A stretch of DNA of 64,000 bases, from assembly GCA_022800665.1 (NCBI GenBank), contig JAAWQS010000001.1:1-64000 (forward strand), given 5' to 3'. Source of the stretch: Oscillospiraceae bacterium (lineage in GTDB: Bacteria > Bacillota > Clostridia > Oscillospirales > Oscillospiraceae). Shown here in pieces: positions 28,316 through 37,983 of this stretch. Positions within the stretch are counted from its first letter, which is position 1. Each line of letters starts with the position of its first letter. The notes under the pieces were generated by a model. It worked only from the letters and a program-made list of their open reading frames with translations. It did not search any database and was not told the origin of the DNA. The translations under genes and the position numbers were made by a program.

Positions 28316-28476
28316 ACGCAAAAGGTATAGTTTTTGCGCCGGTCTGTTTATTTTGTTTGTACGCTGTGTTCACCTTCCATATCGGCTTATTATGTTCTGG
28401 AAATAAGTGAGTTTGGCTGAATTTTTGAACTTTGACATTTTCGCGCAAAAACTATAGTTTTTGCGCCGGTCTATTT
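28316..28476. repeat. Two palindrome/direct-repeat copies upstream of the tnpB-like gene
   Basis: TATAGTTTTTGCGCCGGTCTGTTT (28326-) and TATAGTTTTTGCGCCGGTCTATTT (28453-); the second copy sits in the perfect 24-bp palindrome GCGCAAAAACTATAGTTTTTGCGC (28443-28466). Confidence 0.85.
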
Positions 28477-28524
28477 GTTAGTTTTGCACAACTGTCCGCA
28501 CTGAAATAGAAAAAATGGCAGCAT

Positions 28525-29574
28525 CTACCCCAGCGGTACAGGCAGATCGTTCAGGAATTCCCGCAGGCTTCGCCGGATATGGCCATCCCTCCCGGTTGTA
28601 GTCCCGGCGTGCCAGAGCGAACTGATGATTGCTTCCTCTACAGCCTCTGCAGTAAGGTCCAGGACCGGGTCAATGTGGTCGTCGGACAGAATTTTCATAT
28701 CGAGCAAAGCCTTTGGACTGTCGTGAGGGACCCGGTTGGCCGTGGTAAACGCAATGGCAATATCACCGCTGCCGTTACCATAATAAGACCCAGTCCGTGC
28801 CAATCCAGCCCCGGCCCGACGGCAGATGCGTTTCAACTGCCGTTCGCTGAGCGGGATATCCACGGCTATAAGCATAATGATAGAACCTTTATCCTGTTCC
28901 GCCGCCGGACGGTTCTGTATTTCTCTGCCGGTTTGACGTCCATCAATCATCAGCCGTCCCGGCCCGCCGAAGTTGCTCAACACCAATGCGCCTACCGTAT
29001 ACCGGCATCCATCCAGCAACACCACCCGGCTGGCCGAGCCTATGCCGCCCTTGAAACCCAGACAGCACATACCGGTCCCCGCTCCTACCGCGCCCTCGGC
29101 GAAGTCCGTCTGTGCGGCGGCTATGGCTTGGAAGATGTGCTCCTCTTTGACGTGGAAGCCCTGGATATCGTTGAGAAAACCGTCGTTGCATTCGCACACC
29201 AGCGGGTTGACCGTGCCTGTCGTACGGCCAATGTCCGTATTCTGAGCCAGCATGTATTTAATCAGTGCAGTCGCGGCAGTACCAACGCTCAGCGTATTGG
29301 TCAGCAGGATAGGTGTCTCAATGGTACCCAACTCCTCCACCTGCACCAGTCCAATGGTCTTGCCAAAGCCGTTAATCACCACAGACGCTGCCAGAACCTT
29401 GTCCCGGAAGAGATTTCCGCCGTGGGGAAGCACTGCGGTGACGCCGGTGTTGATGCTGCCGCCGTCCTGGATGGTGGCGTGGCCTACCGTCACGCCAGGT
29501 ACATCCGTAATCAGGTTGCGGGGACCCGGCGTCCCCCTGCCGATTGTCAGGCCGGATGTCTTTTCAAGCCCCAT
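28525..29574 (-). CDS. P1 family peptidase (DmpA-like)
   Basis: ITDVPGVTVGHATI, CNDGFLNDIQG, GAVGAGTGMCCLGFKGGIGSASRVV. Confidence 0.9.
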   Translation of the reverse strand: MGLEKTSGLTIGRGTPGPRNLITDVPGVTVGHATIQDGGSINTGVTAVLPHGGNLFRDKVLAASVVINGFGKTIGLVQVEELGTIETPILLTNTLSVGTAATALIKYMLAQNTDIGRTTGTVNPLVCECNDGFLNDIQGFHVKEEHIFQAIAAAQTDFAEGAVGAGTGMCCLGFKGGIGSASRVVLLDGCRYTVGALVLSNFGGPGRLMIDGRQTGREIQNRPAAEQDKGSIIMLIAVDIPLSERQLKRICRRAGAGLARTGSYYGNGSGDIAIAFTTANRVPHDSPKALLDMKILSDDHIDPVLDLTAEAVEEAIISSLWHAGTTTGRDGHIRRSLREFLNDLPVPLG

Positions 29575-29733
29575 TGCAAAAATCCTCCCATTTCCCCGCA
29601 CAAAGCGGTATACTGCCTCCCAGTATACCATGTCTATAGAGGAAGGGCAACCTGTCCAGCCGGTTATTTCGCCCATTGCCTTTTATGCAGGAATTTGGTA
29701 TACTGATGCGGAGAAAAAAGTGAGGTGTCAAGT

Positions 29734-30846
29734 ATGCTGACATTTGCCATTCCCTGTCTGTTCGGTCTGGAGGGCCTGGTGGGCAACGAACTGCGGCATT
29801 TAGGATTGCAGGATGTACAGGTAGAAAACGGGCGGGTACTGTGCCGCGGTACTCCGGCGGACCTGCCCCGGCTGAATATCAACCTGCGCTGTGGAGAGCG
29901 GGTACTGCTGCTGCTGGGGACCTTCCCCGCCAGGAGCTTTGAGGCGTTGTTCCAGGGTACGGTAGCCCTGCCCTGGGAGGATTTTGTCCCTGCGGACGGA
30001 CAGTTCCCGGTAAAAGGTCACGCCCTGGACTCCCAGCTCCACTCCGTACCGGACTGCCAGAAGATCATAAAAAAAGCGGCGGCAAAGCGGCTGGGGGAGA
30101 AGTACGGTCTGGAAACCCTGCCGGAGACCGGCGCGAAGTATCAGATTCAGTTTTCCATTCTGCGGGACCAGTGCTCCGTGTGTCTGGACACCAGCGGTCC
30201 CGGACTCCACAAGCGCGGATACCGTGCGGTGGGGACAGCTGCGCCCCTGCGGGAGACATTGGCGGCGGCTATGGTGATTTTGAGCCGGTACCGGGGCAAG
30301 GACCCCTTCCGCGATCCCTTCTGCGGTTCCGGTACCATTGCCATAGAGGCCGCGCTGATAGCCAAAAACCGCGCCCCCGGCCTGGACCGTTCCTTCGACG
30401 CCCAGAAGTGGAAATGGCTGGACAGCGGTCTGTGGCTGGACGCCGCCGGGGAGGCTATGGACGGAGAATTTGACGGCAGCTACGACATCTGGGGCGGCGA
30501 TCTCGACCCCCGCGCCGTCAAAATCGCGCGGGAGAACGCGGCAAAGGCGGGCGTAGAGGACTTGGTGCGCTTTGAAACGGCGGACGCCGCCGTCCTGCGC
30601 TGCTGCGGGGAGTATGGACAGATTGTCACCAATCCGCCCTACGGCGAGCGTCTGCTGGAGCAGCAGGAGGCGGAAGAGCTGTACCGGATGTTCGGCACGG
30701 TCTACCGGTCTGTTCCGCCCAAGTGGCGTACGCTGGTACTGACCAGCCACCCGGACTTTGAAAAATTTTTTGGCCGGAAAGCGGATAAGAAACGAAAACT
30801 ATACAATGGCATGATAAAATGCAATTTATATCAATTCAGCCGCTGA
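29734..30846 (+). CDS. THUMP-domain class I SAM-dependent RNA methyltransferase (RlmL-like)
   Basis: FAIPCLFGLEGLVGNELRHLG; DPFCGSGTIAIEAALIAKNRAPGLDRSF; TNPPYGERL. Confidence 0.92.
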   Translation: MLTFAIPCLFGLEGLVGNELRHLGLQDVQVENGRVLCRGTPADLPRLNINLRCGERVLLLLGTFPARSFEALFQGTVALPWEDFVPADGQFPVKGHALDSQLHSVPDCQKIIKKAAAKRLGEKYGLETLPETGAKYQIQFSILRDQCSVCLDTSGPGLHKRGYRAVGTAAPLRETLAAAMVILSRYRGKDPFRDPFCGSGTIAIEAALIAKNRAPGLDRSFDAQKWKWLDSGLWLDAAGEAMDGEFDGSYDIWGGDLDPRAVKIARENAAKAGVEDLVRFETADAAVLRCCGEYGQIVTNPPYGERLLEQQEAEELYRMFGTVYRSVPPKWRTLVLTSHPDFEKFFGRKADKKRKLYNGMIKCNLYQFSR

Positions 30847-30867
30847 CTGGCGGGAAAGGGGAATGCT

Positions 30868-31629
30868 ATGAACGAGAGGGAGTTGCTGGCCCTGCTGGAG
30901 CGCGTCCGCGACGGCGGCGCATCGGTGGAGGAGGCCGCCCGGCAGATCAGCCGTCCCGCCTTTGAGGACCTGGGGTATGCCCGCGTGGACCATCACCGCG
31001 CGGACCGCCAGGGGGCGGCGGAGGTCATTTTCGGCCAGGGGAAGACGGCGGCGCAGATTGAAGGAATCGTCCGGTGCATGATGGACCGGGGCGCGTCCAA
31101 TATCCTGATTACCCGGCTCCCGGCGGAGAAGGAAGCGCAGCTGCGGGGGAAATTCCCCTACCGCTACAGTGACACCGCCTGTCTGGCCACCGCCAACCCG
31201 AAGGAACAAAAGCTGACGGGTCTGGTGGCCGTGGTATCCGCCGGGACCAGCGACCTGGCGGTCTGCGAGGAGGCCGCGCTGACGGCAGAGGCTCTGGGCA
31301 GCCGGGTGGAGCGGGTCTATGACGCTGGCGTAGCCGGACTGCACCGCCTGCTGGCGGAGCTGGATACCCTTACCCGCGCCCGGTGTATCGTCGCCGTGGC
31401 GGGGATGGAGGGCGCGCTGCCCAGCGTGGTCGGCGGGCTGGTCAGCTGTCCGGTGATCGCGGTACCCACCAGCGTGGGCTATGGGGCCAACCTGGGGGGC
31501 GTAGCCGCACTGCTGGCTATGCTCAATTCCTGCGCCAGCGGGATCAGCGTGGTGAATATTGACAACGGTTTCGGCGCGGGATTCCTGGCCAGCCGGATCA
31601 ACCAGATGAAGGGGGTCGAGGAGACATGA
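30868..31629 (+). CDS. larB: Nickel pincer cofactor biosynthesis protein LarB
   Basis: DHHRADRQGAAEVIFGQGKT, GMEGALPSVVGGLVSCPVIAVPTSVGYGANLGG. Confidence 0.93.
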   Translation: MNERELLALLERVRDGGASVEEAARQISRPAFEDLGYARVDHHRADRQGAAEVIFGQGKTAAQIEGIVRCMMDRGASNILITRLPAEKEAQLRGKFPYRYSDTACLATANPKEQKLTGLVAVVSAGTSDLAVCEEAALTAEALGSRVERVYDAGVAGLHRLLAELDTLTRARCIVAVAGMEGALPSVVGGLVSCPVIAVPTSVGYGANLGGVAALLAMLNSCASGISVVNIDNGFGAGFLASRINQMKGVEET

Positions 31630-32828
31630 GGACGCTGTATTGGGAGTGCGCCATGGGCGCGGCAGGCGATATGCTGATGGGTTCTCTGTTTGAACTGTAC
31701 GAAGAAAAGGAAAACTTTCTGCATGTCATGAACAGCCTGATGCCCGGCGTGACAGTGGAAGCGGAGCCGGTCACGCGCCGGGGCATCTCTGGCGTCCACA
31801 TGGCGGTGCGCATCCACGGTCAGGAGGAGGGGCATGACCATCACGGCCACCATCATGACCACGGCCACCATCACCGCACTCCGGCAGAGATTGACGCTCT
31901 CATCGACGGCTTCCCCCTGCCGGAGACAGTCCGGAAGAATGCAAAGGGAGCCTACCGGCTCATTGCCCAGGCGGAGGCCCAGGCCCACGGCTGTGCGCCG
32001 GGAGAGGTGCATTTTCACGAGGTGGGTTCCCTGGATGCGGTGATGGACGTGGCCGGGGTGTGCTATCTGATGGAGCTGCTGGGGCCGGAGGAGGTCTGCG
32101 CATCGCCGGTGACAGTGGGCAGCGGCAGCGTCTCCACAGCCCACGGCATTCTCCCGGCGCCCGCCCCCGCCACCGCCCGGCTGCTGGAGGGCGTGCCTAT
32201 CGCCGCCGGGGAGATTGCCGCCGAGCTCTGCACCCCCACCGGCGCGGCGCTGCTAAAGCTCTTTGCAGGTCATTTCGGCGCGATGCCGTCGGGGACCGTG
32301 CTGGGCTGCGGCTACGGCTGCGGGACGAAGGATTTTCCCCGCGCCAACTGCGTCCGGGCCTTTTTGCTGGACACGGCGGCGTCCGGGGCGGGTCCCAACG
32401 ACGCTGTGACAGAGCTGAAAGCCAACATCGACGACATGACCGGCGAGGCCCTGGGCTATGCCATGGAGCGTCTGCTGGAGGCGGGCGCACTGGATGTATC
32501 CTACATTCCGCTGCAAATGAAGAAGAACAGGCCGGGCGTGCTGCTCGTCTGCCTGTGCCGCCCGGCTGACGCGGACCGGCTGGCGGGGGAGATTCTTACC
32601 CATACCGGCACCTTCGGCGTCCGGCGTACGGACTGTTCCCGGTATGCGCTGGCAGTAGAAAAAGAGACTGTGGAGACGGAATTCGGGCCTGTTTCGTTTA
32701 AGGTTGGCAGAGGATACGGCGTGACCAAGGGGAAGCCGGAGTATGAGGATGCCGCCGCGAAAGCGCAGGGCGCAGCGTTGGAGACGGTGCGGGACGCGGC
32801 GCGGGCGAACTGGGAGAAAGGGAGGTGA
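31626..32828 (+). CDS. larC: Nickel pincer cofactor biosynthesis protein LarC (single ORF)
   Basis: LYWECAMGAAGDMLMGSLFEL; His-rich GHDHHGHHHDHGHHH; FHEVGSLDAVMDVAGV; ELKANIDDMTGEALGYAMERLLEAGALDV. Confidence 0.93.
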   Translation: MRTLYWECAMGAAGDMLMGSLFELYEEKENFLHVMNSLMPGVTVEAEPVTRRGISGVHMAVRIHGQEEGHDHHGHHHDHGHHHRTPAEIDALIDGFPLPETVRKNAKGAYRLIAQAEAQAHGCAPGEVHFHEVGSLDAVMDVAGVCYLMELLGPEEVCASPVTVGSGSVSTAHGILPAPAPATARLLEGVPIAAGEIAAELCTPTGAALLKLFAGHFGAMPSGTVLGCGYGCGTKDFPRANCVRAFLLDTAASGAGPNDAVTELKANIDDMTGEALGYAMERLLEAGALDVSYIPLQMKKNRPGVLLVCLCRPADADRLAGEILTHTGTFGVRRTDCSRYALAVEKETVETEFGPVSFKVGRGYGVTKGKPEYEDAAAKAQGAALETVRDAARANWEKGR

Positions 32829-33403
32829 TTATGCTGCCACAGCGGAAACCATTGACTTTATACGATTTGAATGAAATGGATGACGACAACCGGTATGAGC
32901 TGATTGACGGGGAACTGTATCTGCTCGCCGCGCCCCGGCCCGCGCATACCATCATAAGCTCTTCTCTTTTGGCACGCATTCACAATTTTCTAGGAAAAGG
33001 ACCCTGCCAGGTATTCCACGCCCCGGCTGACGTATTTCTGTTCAACCAGCCGGAGGACTCCGGCGACGCTATTACCACCGTCGTACAGCCGGACCTGTTT
33101 GTGATCTGCGATCCCAGGCAAATCGGGGAGCGGGGATTTTTCGGTCCGCCCAAGCTGGCGGTTGAGATCCTCTCCCCATCCACCGCAGGCATGGACCGCT
33201 TTGTTAAGTATCATCAGTACCAGCGGGCCGGTGTGGAGGAATACTGGATTGTTGACCCTAAAAACAAAATTGTAAGCATTTATACCCTGACAGACGGTCT
33301 TTACGGCGCGGGCGAGGCGTTCAGCAGCCTCCAGACCCTGCGCACGGAAACCTTCCCCGGACTGGAAATCCCTCTGCAGGAGATCTTCCCGGAGGGGATG
33401 TAA
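32825..33403 (+). CDS. Uma2 family endonuclease (DUF820)
   Basis: RYELIDGELYLLAAPRPAHTIISSSLL...PDLFVICD...PKLAVEILSPSTAGMDRFVKYHQYQRAGVEEYWIVDP. Confidence 0.9.
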   Translation: MIMLPQRKPLTLYDLNEMDDDNRYELIDGELYLLAAPRPAHTIISSSLLARIHNFLGKGPCQVFHAPADVFLFNQPEDSGDAITTVVQPDLFVICDPRQIGERGFFGPPKLAVEILSPSTAGMDRFVKYHQYQRAGVEEYWIVDPKNKIVSIYTLTDGLYGAGEAFSSLQTLRTETFPGLEIPLQEIFPEGM

Positions 33404-33518
33404 AAATAAAAATGGAAGCTGTTGCAAATTTGTAACAACTTTTTTCCTAATCTGTGCTATAATGTCATCGGCCTGCTGCGGACAGTACCGCGGCGGCAAT
33501 CCGATCAGGAGGAACAAG

Positions 33519-36272
33519 ATGAAAAGGACAAAAAATGTATTGTCGGGCCTGCTGGCCGCGGCCTTGACCATTACCATGATCCCCAGCGCATACGCGGCCC
33601 AAGTTTACTGTCCGGCCTGCAACCAGCCGGATTGCACAGCGAGTATCATCAAGGAGGCCAACTGCCACGAGGAGGGCGTGGAGGAGTATTTCTGCCACAA
33701 TCCCAACTGTCCGGAGTTCCAGCGTTCCCAGCTGCGCAAGCTGGACCGGGACCCGGAAAACCATGACGCCATCTACTCCGACAACGGCGACGGCACCCAC
33801 TCCGGCGCCTGCAGCTATCACAGCAGTCCCGTCACTGTGCAGCGGCAGAGGCACAACTTCTCCAACGGACTCTGTACCATGTGCCGGGCCGTGGACTACA
33901 GCGAGGTGAAAATCTCCCTGCCGGAAAACCCGGTGGTCTATGCCGCGGTGGACGACGACGGCGCGTCCCTCTCCCTCAGCGACGTCAGCATGTCCATCGG
34001 CACGGCGGATATCACCAACGACTATGACCTGACCTACAACTGGTACTATGAGGGCAAGCTCATCAGCAGCGAGAAGACCTATACCCTCCCCACTTCCATC
34101 ACCAGCAAGGAGGGGTCCTATAAGTACGTGTGCTTCGTGATGGCCGTCCCCAAAAACAGCCTGACCACCCAGCCCATCAGCGCCTCCTGCACCGTCACCG
34201 TGCGGGTGCAGGACCTGATTACCGCCTATGCCGCCGTGGGCCGCAGCGATAAAAATTTCTACCTGGGCGACAAGGACAGTCAGTCCTCCCAGACGGTGGA
34301 GGAGCAGATTTACGAGGCCGTCTACAGCCGCACGGAGTATAAGCCGGACTATGTGGTCTTCGGTACCGCCAGCTCCTCCAAAACCGGCTCCCTGAAGGTA
34401 AACGCCGCAGAGCGGTACTACTTCGACCCCTCCAACCGTCAGGCCGGACTGAAGGACGTGGCCTTCAGTCCCAGCGGCGATGCCTCCGGGACCTACACCA
34501 TCAACTTCAACGCCTACGACACCAAGGGCAAGGAATATCCGGGCGTGCTCACCATCACCGTGGGCCAGAGCGCCGGGGATATGGACGTGTTCTATACCGC
34601 CTCCCGCGATGCCGCCCTCAAGCTGAAAGCGGAGTCCTTTGACGAGTTCTGGATGGACGCATTCCCCAGGGGCCTGTTTACCTGGGTCCGCTTCACCCAG
34701 CTGCCCAGCTCCGCCGAGGGCAGTCTGTATGTGGACTATGCCTCCGCAACAAATCCCGGCACACGGCTGCGCTCCAGCGACACCCTCTACATTGAGCCGG
34801 GCCGCAGTCAGATCGGGATCGACGACGTGACGTTTATTGCCGGAACCAAGCAGTCCGGGTATGTGATTATCCCCTTTGAGGCCTTCGGTGAGAACAACTA
34901 TGGCCGCCAGACCTATCTGGAGGGCAATATGTATATCCTCGTCAGCAACGGCACGGTGGCCGACATTAACTGCCGGGTCACGGCGGGAGGGACCTACACC
35001 CTCAATGAAGCGGACTTCCTCTCCGTGTACCAGGCCGCTACCAACAACCGCGGGTCCGCCTTCAGCATCCAGCTGACCAGCGTCCCCGAAAGCGGCTCCC
35101 TCTATGTAAACTATACGTCCAGCGGACGGGGAACCAAGCTCACCGCCTCCAATATCTCCGGCCGGCCCTTCTACTACAGCGCGTCCAGGGGCGATTTGAT
35201 CAAAGACATCACCTACGTCCCCGGAACCAGCCTCACGGATACGGTGAGCTATCTGGCCTACGACGCCCAGGGCAAGCTGCTGTACTCCGGCAATGTCCGG
35301 TTCACGGTGGGCGAGCTGACGGTGTCCTATAACGCCACCTCCGTGGGGGTGAATTTCAGGGCCAGCGATTTTGAGAAGCTGCTGGGAGCCACCGGCAAGC
35401 TCTCCACCGTCTCCTTCACCCCGCCTGCCGCCTCCTACGGTACCCTCTATTATGGCCGCTCCAACACCAGCGTCGGCACCGCCATCACCAGCGACAGCGT
35501 CTGGTACAGCGTCTCCACCGCCAACACCGGCGTCAACGCCCTGAGCATGAACAATGTCACCTTCGTCCCCAAGGCCGGGTACAGCGGCACGGTCAGCATC
35601 CCCTTCTCCGCCTATGACGAGGGCAGCAGCAAGGTCAGCGGTACCGTGCGCATCACCGTCACCGCACCCGCGCCCACCACGCCGGACCCGAATCCCGGCG
35701 TCTCCAATCCCGGCGTCTCCAAGCCCAGCTATACCGTCAGCTTTGCGGACGTGCCCAATACCACCGCCAACGCCTGGTACTACACAGCGGTGATGGACCT
35801 GGCCCAGGCAGGGGTGATCGGCGGGCGCAGCGACGGGAAATTCTATCCCAACGACGCCGTGACCTACGGCGAGGCTCTGAAGATGATTATGCTGGCCGCC
35901 GGATACGCCGAGCAGGCCCCCACAGGCAACCACTGGGCCAGCGGATACATGAGCCGCGCCGTGACGGATAAGCTGCTGCCCAAGAGCGTGGACCCGGACC
36001 GCAAGATCAGCCGCTATACCATTACCGAGATCGCCGCGAAAGCGTTGAAGCTGCCGGCCAACGCCGTCCAGACCTCCCCCTTTGACGACATGGCCGCCAA
36101 TCTGGAGTCCGCCCCCTATGTGGTGGCGCTGTACCAGGCCGGTATTGTCAACGGCACCACGGAAAACGGCAAGGTGAATTTCAAGGGCACCTATGCCATC
36201 CGCCGCTGCGAGATGTCCGTCATCATCTGGCGCATCAACAACTACAACCGTACCGGCAATGCCAACGGATAA
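33519..36272 (+). CDS. Large secreted surface protein with repeated beta-rich domains and C-terminal SLH domains
   Basis: Signal peptide MKRTKNVLSGLLAAALTITMIPSAYA; Cys-rich N-terminus; repeated GSLYVxY..G..L......DVTF.PG...SGTV.IPF.AYD units; SLH at the end (FADVPNTTANAWYYTAVMDLAQAGVIGG). Confidence 0.85.
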   Translation: MKRTKNVLSGLLAAALTITMIPSAYAAQVYCPACNQPDCTASIIKEANCHEEGVEEYFCHNPNCPEFQRSQLRKLDRDPENHDAIYSDNGDGTHSGACSYHSSPVTVQRQRHNFSNGLCTMCRAVDYSEVKISLPENPVVYAAVDDDGASLSLSDVSMSIGTADITNDYDLTYNWYYEGKLISSEKTYTLPTSITSKEGSYKYVCFVMAVPKNSLTTQPISASCTVTVRVQDLITAYAAVGRSDKNFYLGDKDSQSSQTVEEQIYEAVYSRTEYKPDYVVFGTASSSKTGSLKVNAAERYYFDPSNRQAGLKDVAFSPSGDASGTYTINFNAYDTKGKEYPGVLTITVGQSAGDMDVFYTASRDAALKLKAESFDEFWMDAFPRGLFTWVRFTQLPSSAEGSLYVDYASATNPGTRLRSSDTLYIEPGRSQIGIDDVTFIAGTKQSGYVIIPFEAFGENNYGRQTYLEGNMYILVSNGTVADINCRVTAGGTYTLNEADFLSVYQAATNNRGSAFSIQLTSVPESGSLYVNYTSSGRGTKLTASNISGRPFYYSASRGDLIKDITYVPGTSLTDTVSYLAYDAQGKLLYSGNVRFTVGELTVSYNATSVGVNFRASDFEKLLGATGKLSTVSFTPPAASYGTLYYGRSNTSVGTAITSDSVWYSVSTANTGVNALSMNNVTFVPKAGYSGTVSIPFSAYDEGSSKVSGTVRITVTAPAPTTPDPNPGVSNPGVSKPSYTVSFADVPNTTANAWYYTAVMDLAQAGVIGGRSDGKFYPNDAVTYGEALKMIMLAAGYAEQAPTGNHWASGYMSRAVTDKLLPKSVDPDRKISRYTITEIAAKALKLPANAVQTSPFDDMAANLESAPYVVALYQAGIVNGTTENGKVNFKGTYAIRRCEMSVIIWRINNYNRTGNANG

Positions 36273-36306
36273 GAGAACCGTAAGATATAAGGAGTAAAGG
36301 GAGCCT

Positions 36307-37923
36307 ATGGAACAAATCTACGTCACCGGACACCGGAACCCGGACACGGACTCCGTCGTCTCCGCTATGGCCTACGCCGCTCTGCGCAACGCGGTGGGCG
36401 ACCGCCAGTACGTGGCCGCCCGCCTGGGCCACATCAGCGACGAGACAAGGCTGATTCTGAACCACTTCGGCTTTGAGCCGCCCATCTTTATCAAGAACAT
36501 GCGCACACAGGTTCTTGACCTGGACTTTGACGTGCCGCCCATTCTCCACGAGGCCGTCACCGTAGGCCGGGCCTGGGCGGCGTTGGAGGAGGACCGCCAG
36601 ATCTCCGCCATCCCCGTCACCGACGACGAGGGCCACCTCAAGGGCATGATGTCCGCCGGGGATATCGCGGGCTACGACATGCGCACCATTGAGGACCCCA
36701 CGCTGCGGAAGGTCCCCCTGTTCAACATCCTCAGCGTACTGGAGGGCCAGCTGCTCAGCGAGGGCGTGGACATGGTCAACACCATCTCCGGCGAGGTCAT
36801 CCTGGCCCTGCCCCAGGGGACGGAGCTGCCCCCCTTCCGCCGGAAGGACACCATTCTCATCTGCGGCCACCAGCCGGACATGCTGAAGGCGGCTCTGGAA
36901 TACGGCGTGACCTGCGTGATTCTCTGCCAGGCGGAGCTGCCGGAGGAGCTGCGGGCCTCCGCCGGGGACACCTGCATCATCTCCACCCCCTTCGACAGCT
37001 ACCGGGCCGTACGCCGCATCTTCCACGCCATTCCCATCAAGCGGGTGGCCCGGAAGACCGAGCTGCAGGCGTTCCATCTGGAGGACTATATCGACGACGT
37101 GCGGGAGGAGGTCCTCCAGAGCCGCTACCGCAGCTATCCCATTCTGGACAGCCAGGAGAAGGTGGTGGGAACCCTCTCCCGGTACCACCTCATCAAGCCC
37201 CGGCGGAAAAAGGTGGTGCTGGTGGACCACAACGAGGCGTCCCAATCGGTCCCCGGCCTGGAGCAGACCGACGTACTGGAGATCATCGACCACCACCGCC
37301 TGGCGGATATCCAGACCAAAAACCCCATCTATTTCCGCAACGAACCTGTTGGCAGCACCACCACCATTGTGGCGGGGATGTACCAGGAGCGGGGCCTGAT
37401 GCCCTCCGGGAAGCTGGCGGGTCTGATGGCCGCGGCCATTCTCTCGGACACGGTCATGTTCAAGTCCCCCACCGCAACGGCGCGGGACAAGAAGATGGCG
37501 GAGCGGATGGCGTATATTGCGGACATCTCCCTGGACGAGCTGGGACGGAAAATTTTCTCCGCCTCCGCCCCGGAGGACAAGCCGGCAAAGGACCTGCTGT
37601 TCACGGATTTCAAGGAGTTCCATATCGCGGGCCACAACTTCGGGGTCAGCCAGATCACCTGCGTGGACTCGGACCGGCACCTGAAGCGGAAGGACGAGTT
37701 CCTGGAGCTGATGGCCCAGGCCAAGGAGGAGCATCAGTACAGCATGGTGCTGCTGATGCTGACGGACGTGCTGCTGGAGGGCAGCAAGGTGCTGTGCCTG
37801 GGCGGGGAGGACACCTTCCGCCAGGCGTTCAACGTGGAGCTGAAGGATCACGAGGCATTTCTGCCCCGGATCATGTCCCGAAAAAAGCAAATCATCCCCA
37901 TGCTCTCTGCGCTGTGGGGCTGA
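36307..37923 (+). CDS. Manganese-dependent inorganic pyrophosphatase with CBS/DRTGG insert
   Basis: IYVTGHRNPDTDSVVSAMAYA; VLVDHNEASQS; IIDHHRLADIQT; two CBS-like segments. Confidence 0.92.
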   Translation: MEQIYVTGHRNPDTDSVVSAMAYAALRNAVGDRQYVAARLGHISDETRLILNHFGFEPPIFIKNMRTQVLDLDFDVPPILHEAVTVGRAWAALEEDRQISAIPVTDDEGHLKGMMSAGDIAGYDMRTIEDPTLRKVPLFNILSVLEGQLLSEGVDMVNTISGEVILALPQGTELPPFRRKDTILICGHQPDMLKAALEYGVTCVILCQAELPEELRASAGDTCIISTPFDSYRAVRRIFHAIPIKRVARKTELQAFHLEDYIDDVREEVLQSRYRSYPILDSQEKVVGTLSRYHLIKPRRKKVVLVDHNEASQSVPGLEQTDVLEIIDHHRLADIQTKNPIYFRNEPVGSTTTIVAGMYQERGLMPSGKLAGLMAAAILSDTVMFKSPTATARDKKMAERMAYIADISLDELGRKIFSASAPEDKPAKDLLFTDFKEFHIAGHNFGVSQITCVDSDRHLKRKDEFLELMAQAKEEHQYSMVLLMLTDVLLEGSKVLCLGGEDTFRQAFNVELKDHEAFLPRIMSRKKQIIPMLSALWG

Positions 37924-37983
37924 GGCAGGTCCGCAGCGCTGGGAGCATGGACCGGCGCCTGGAAAGGATAGGAGTTATAAAGC

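Noticed and set aside
28170-28448. 92-aa minus-strand ORF overlapping the tnpB-like start
   Set aside because: Out of frame with the tnpB-like gene, covers the palindromic repeats, no RBS or domain.
33465-35933. 822-aa minus-strand ORF antisense to the SLH surface protein
   Set aside because: Low-complexity G/A/H-rich translation with no domain; shadow ORF caused by high GC3 of the real plus-strand gene, which has signal peptide, RBS and SLH motifs.
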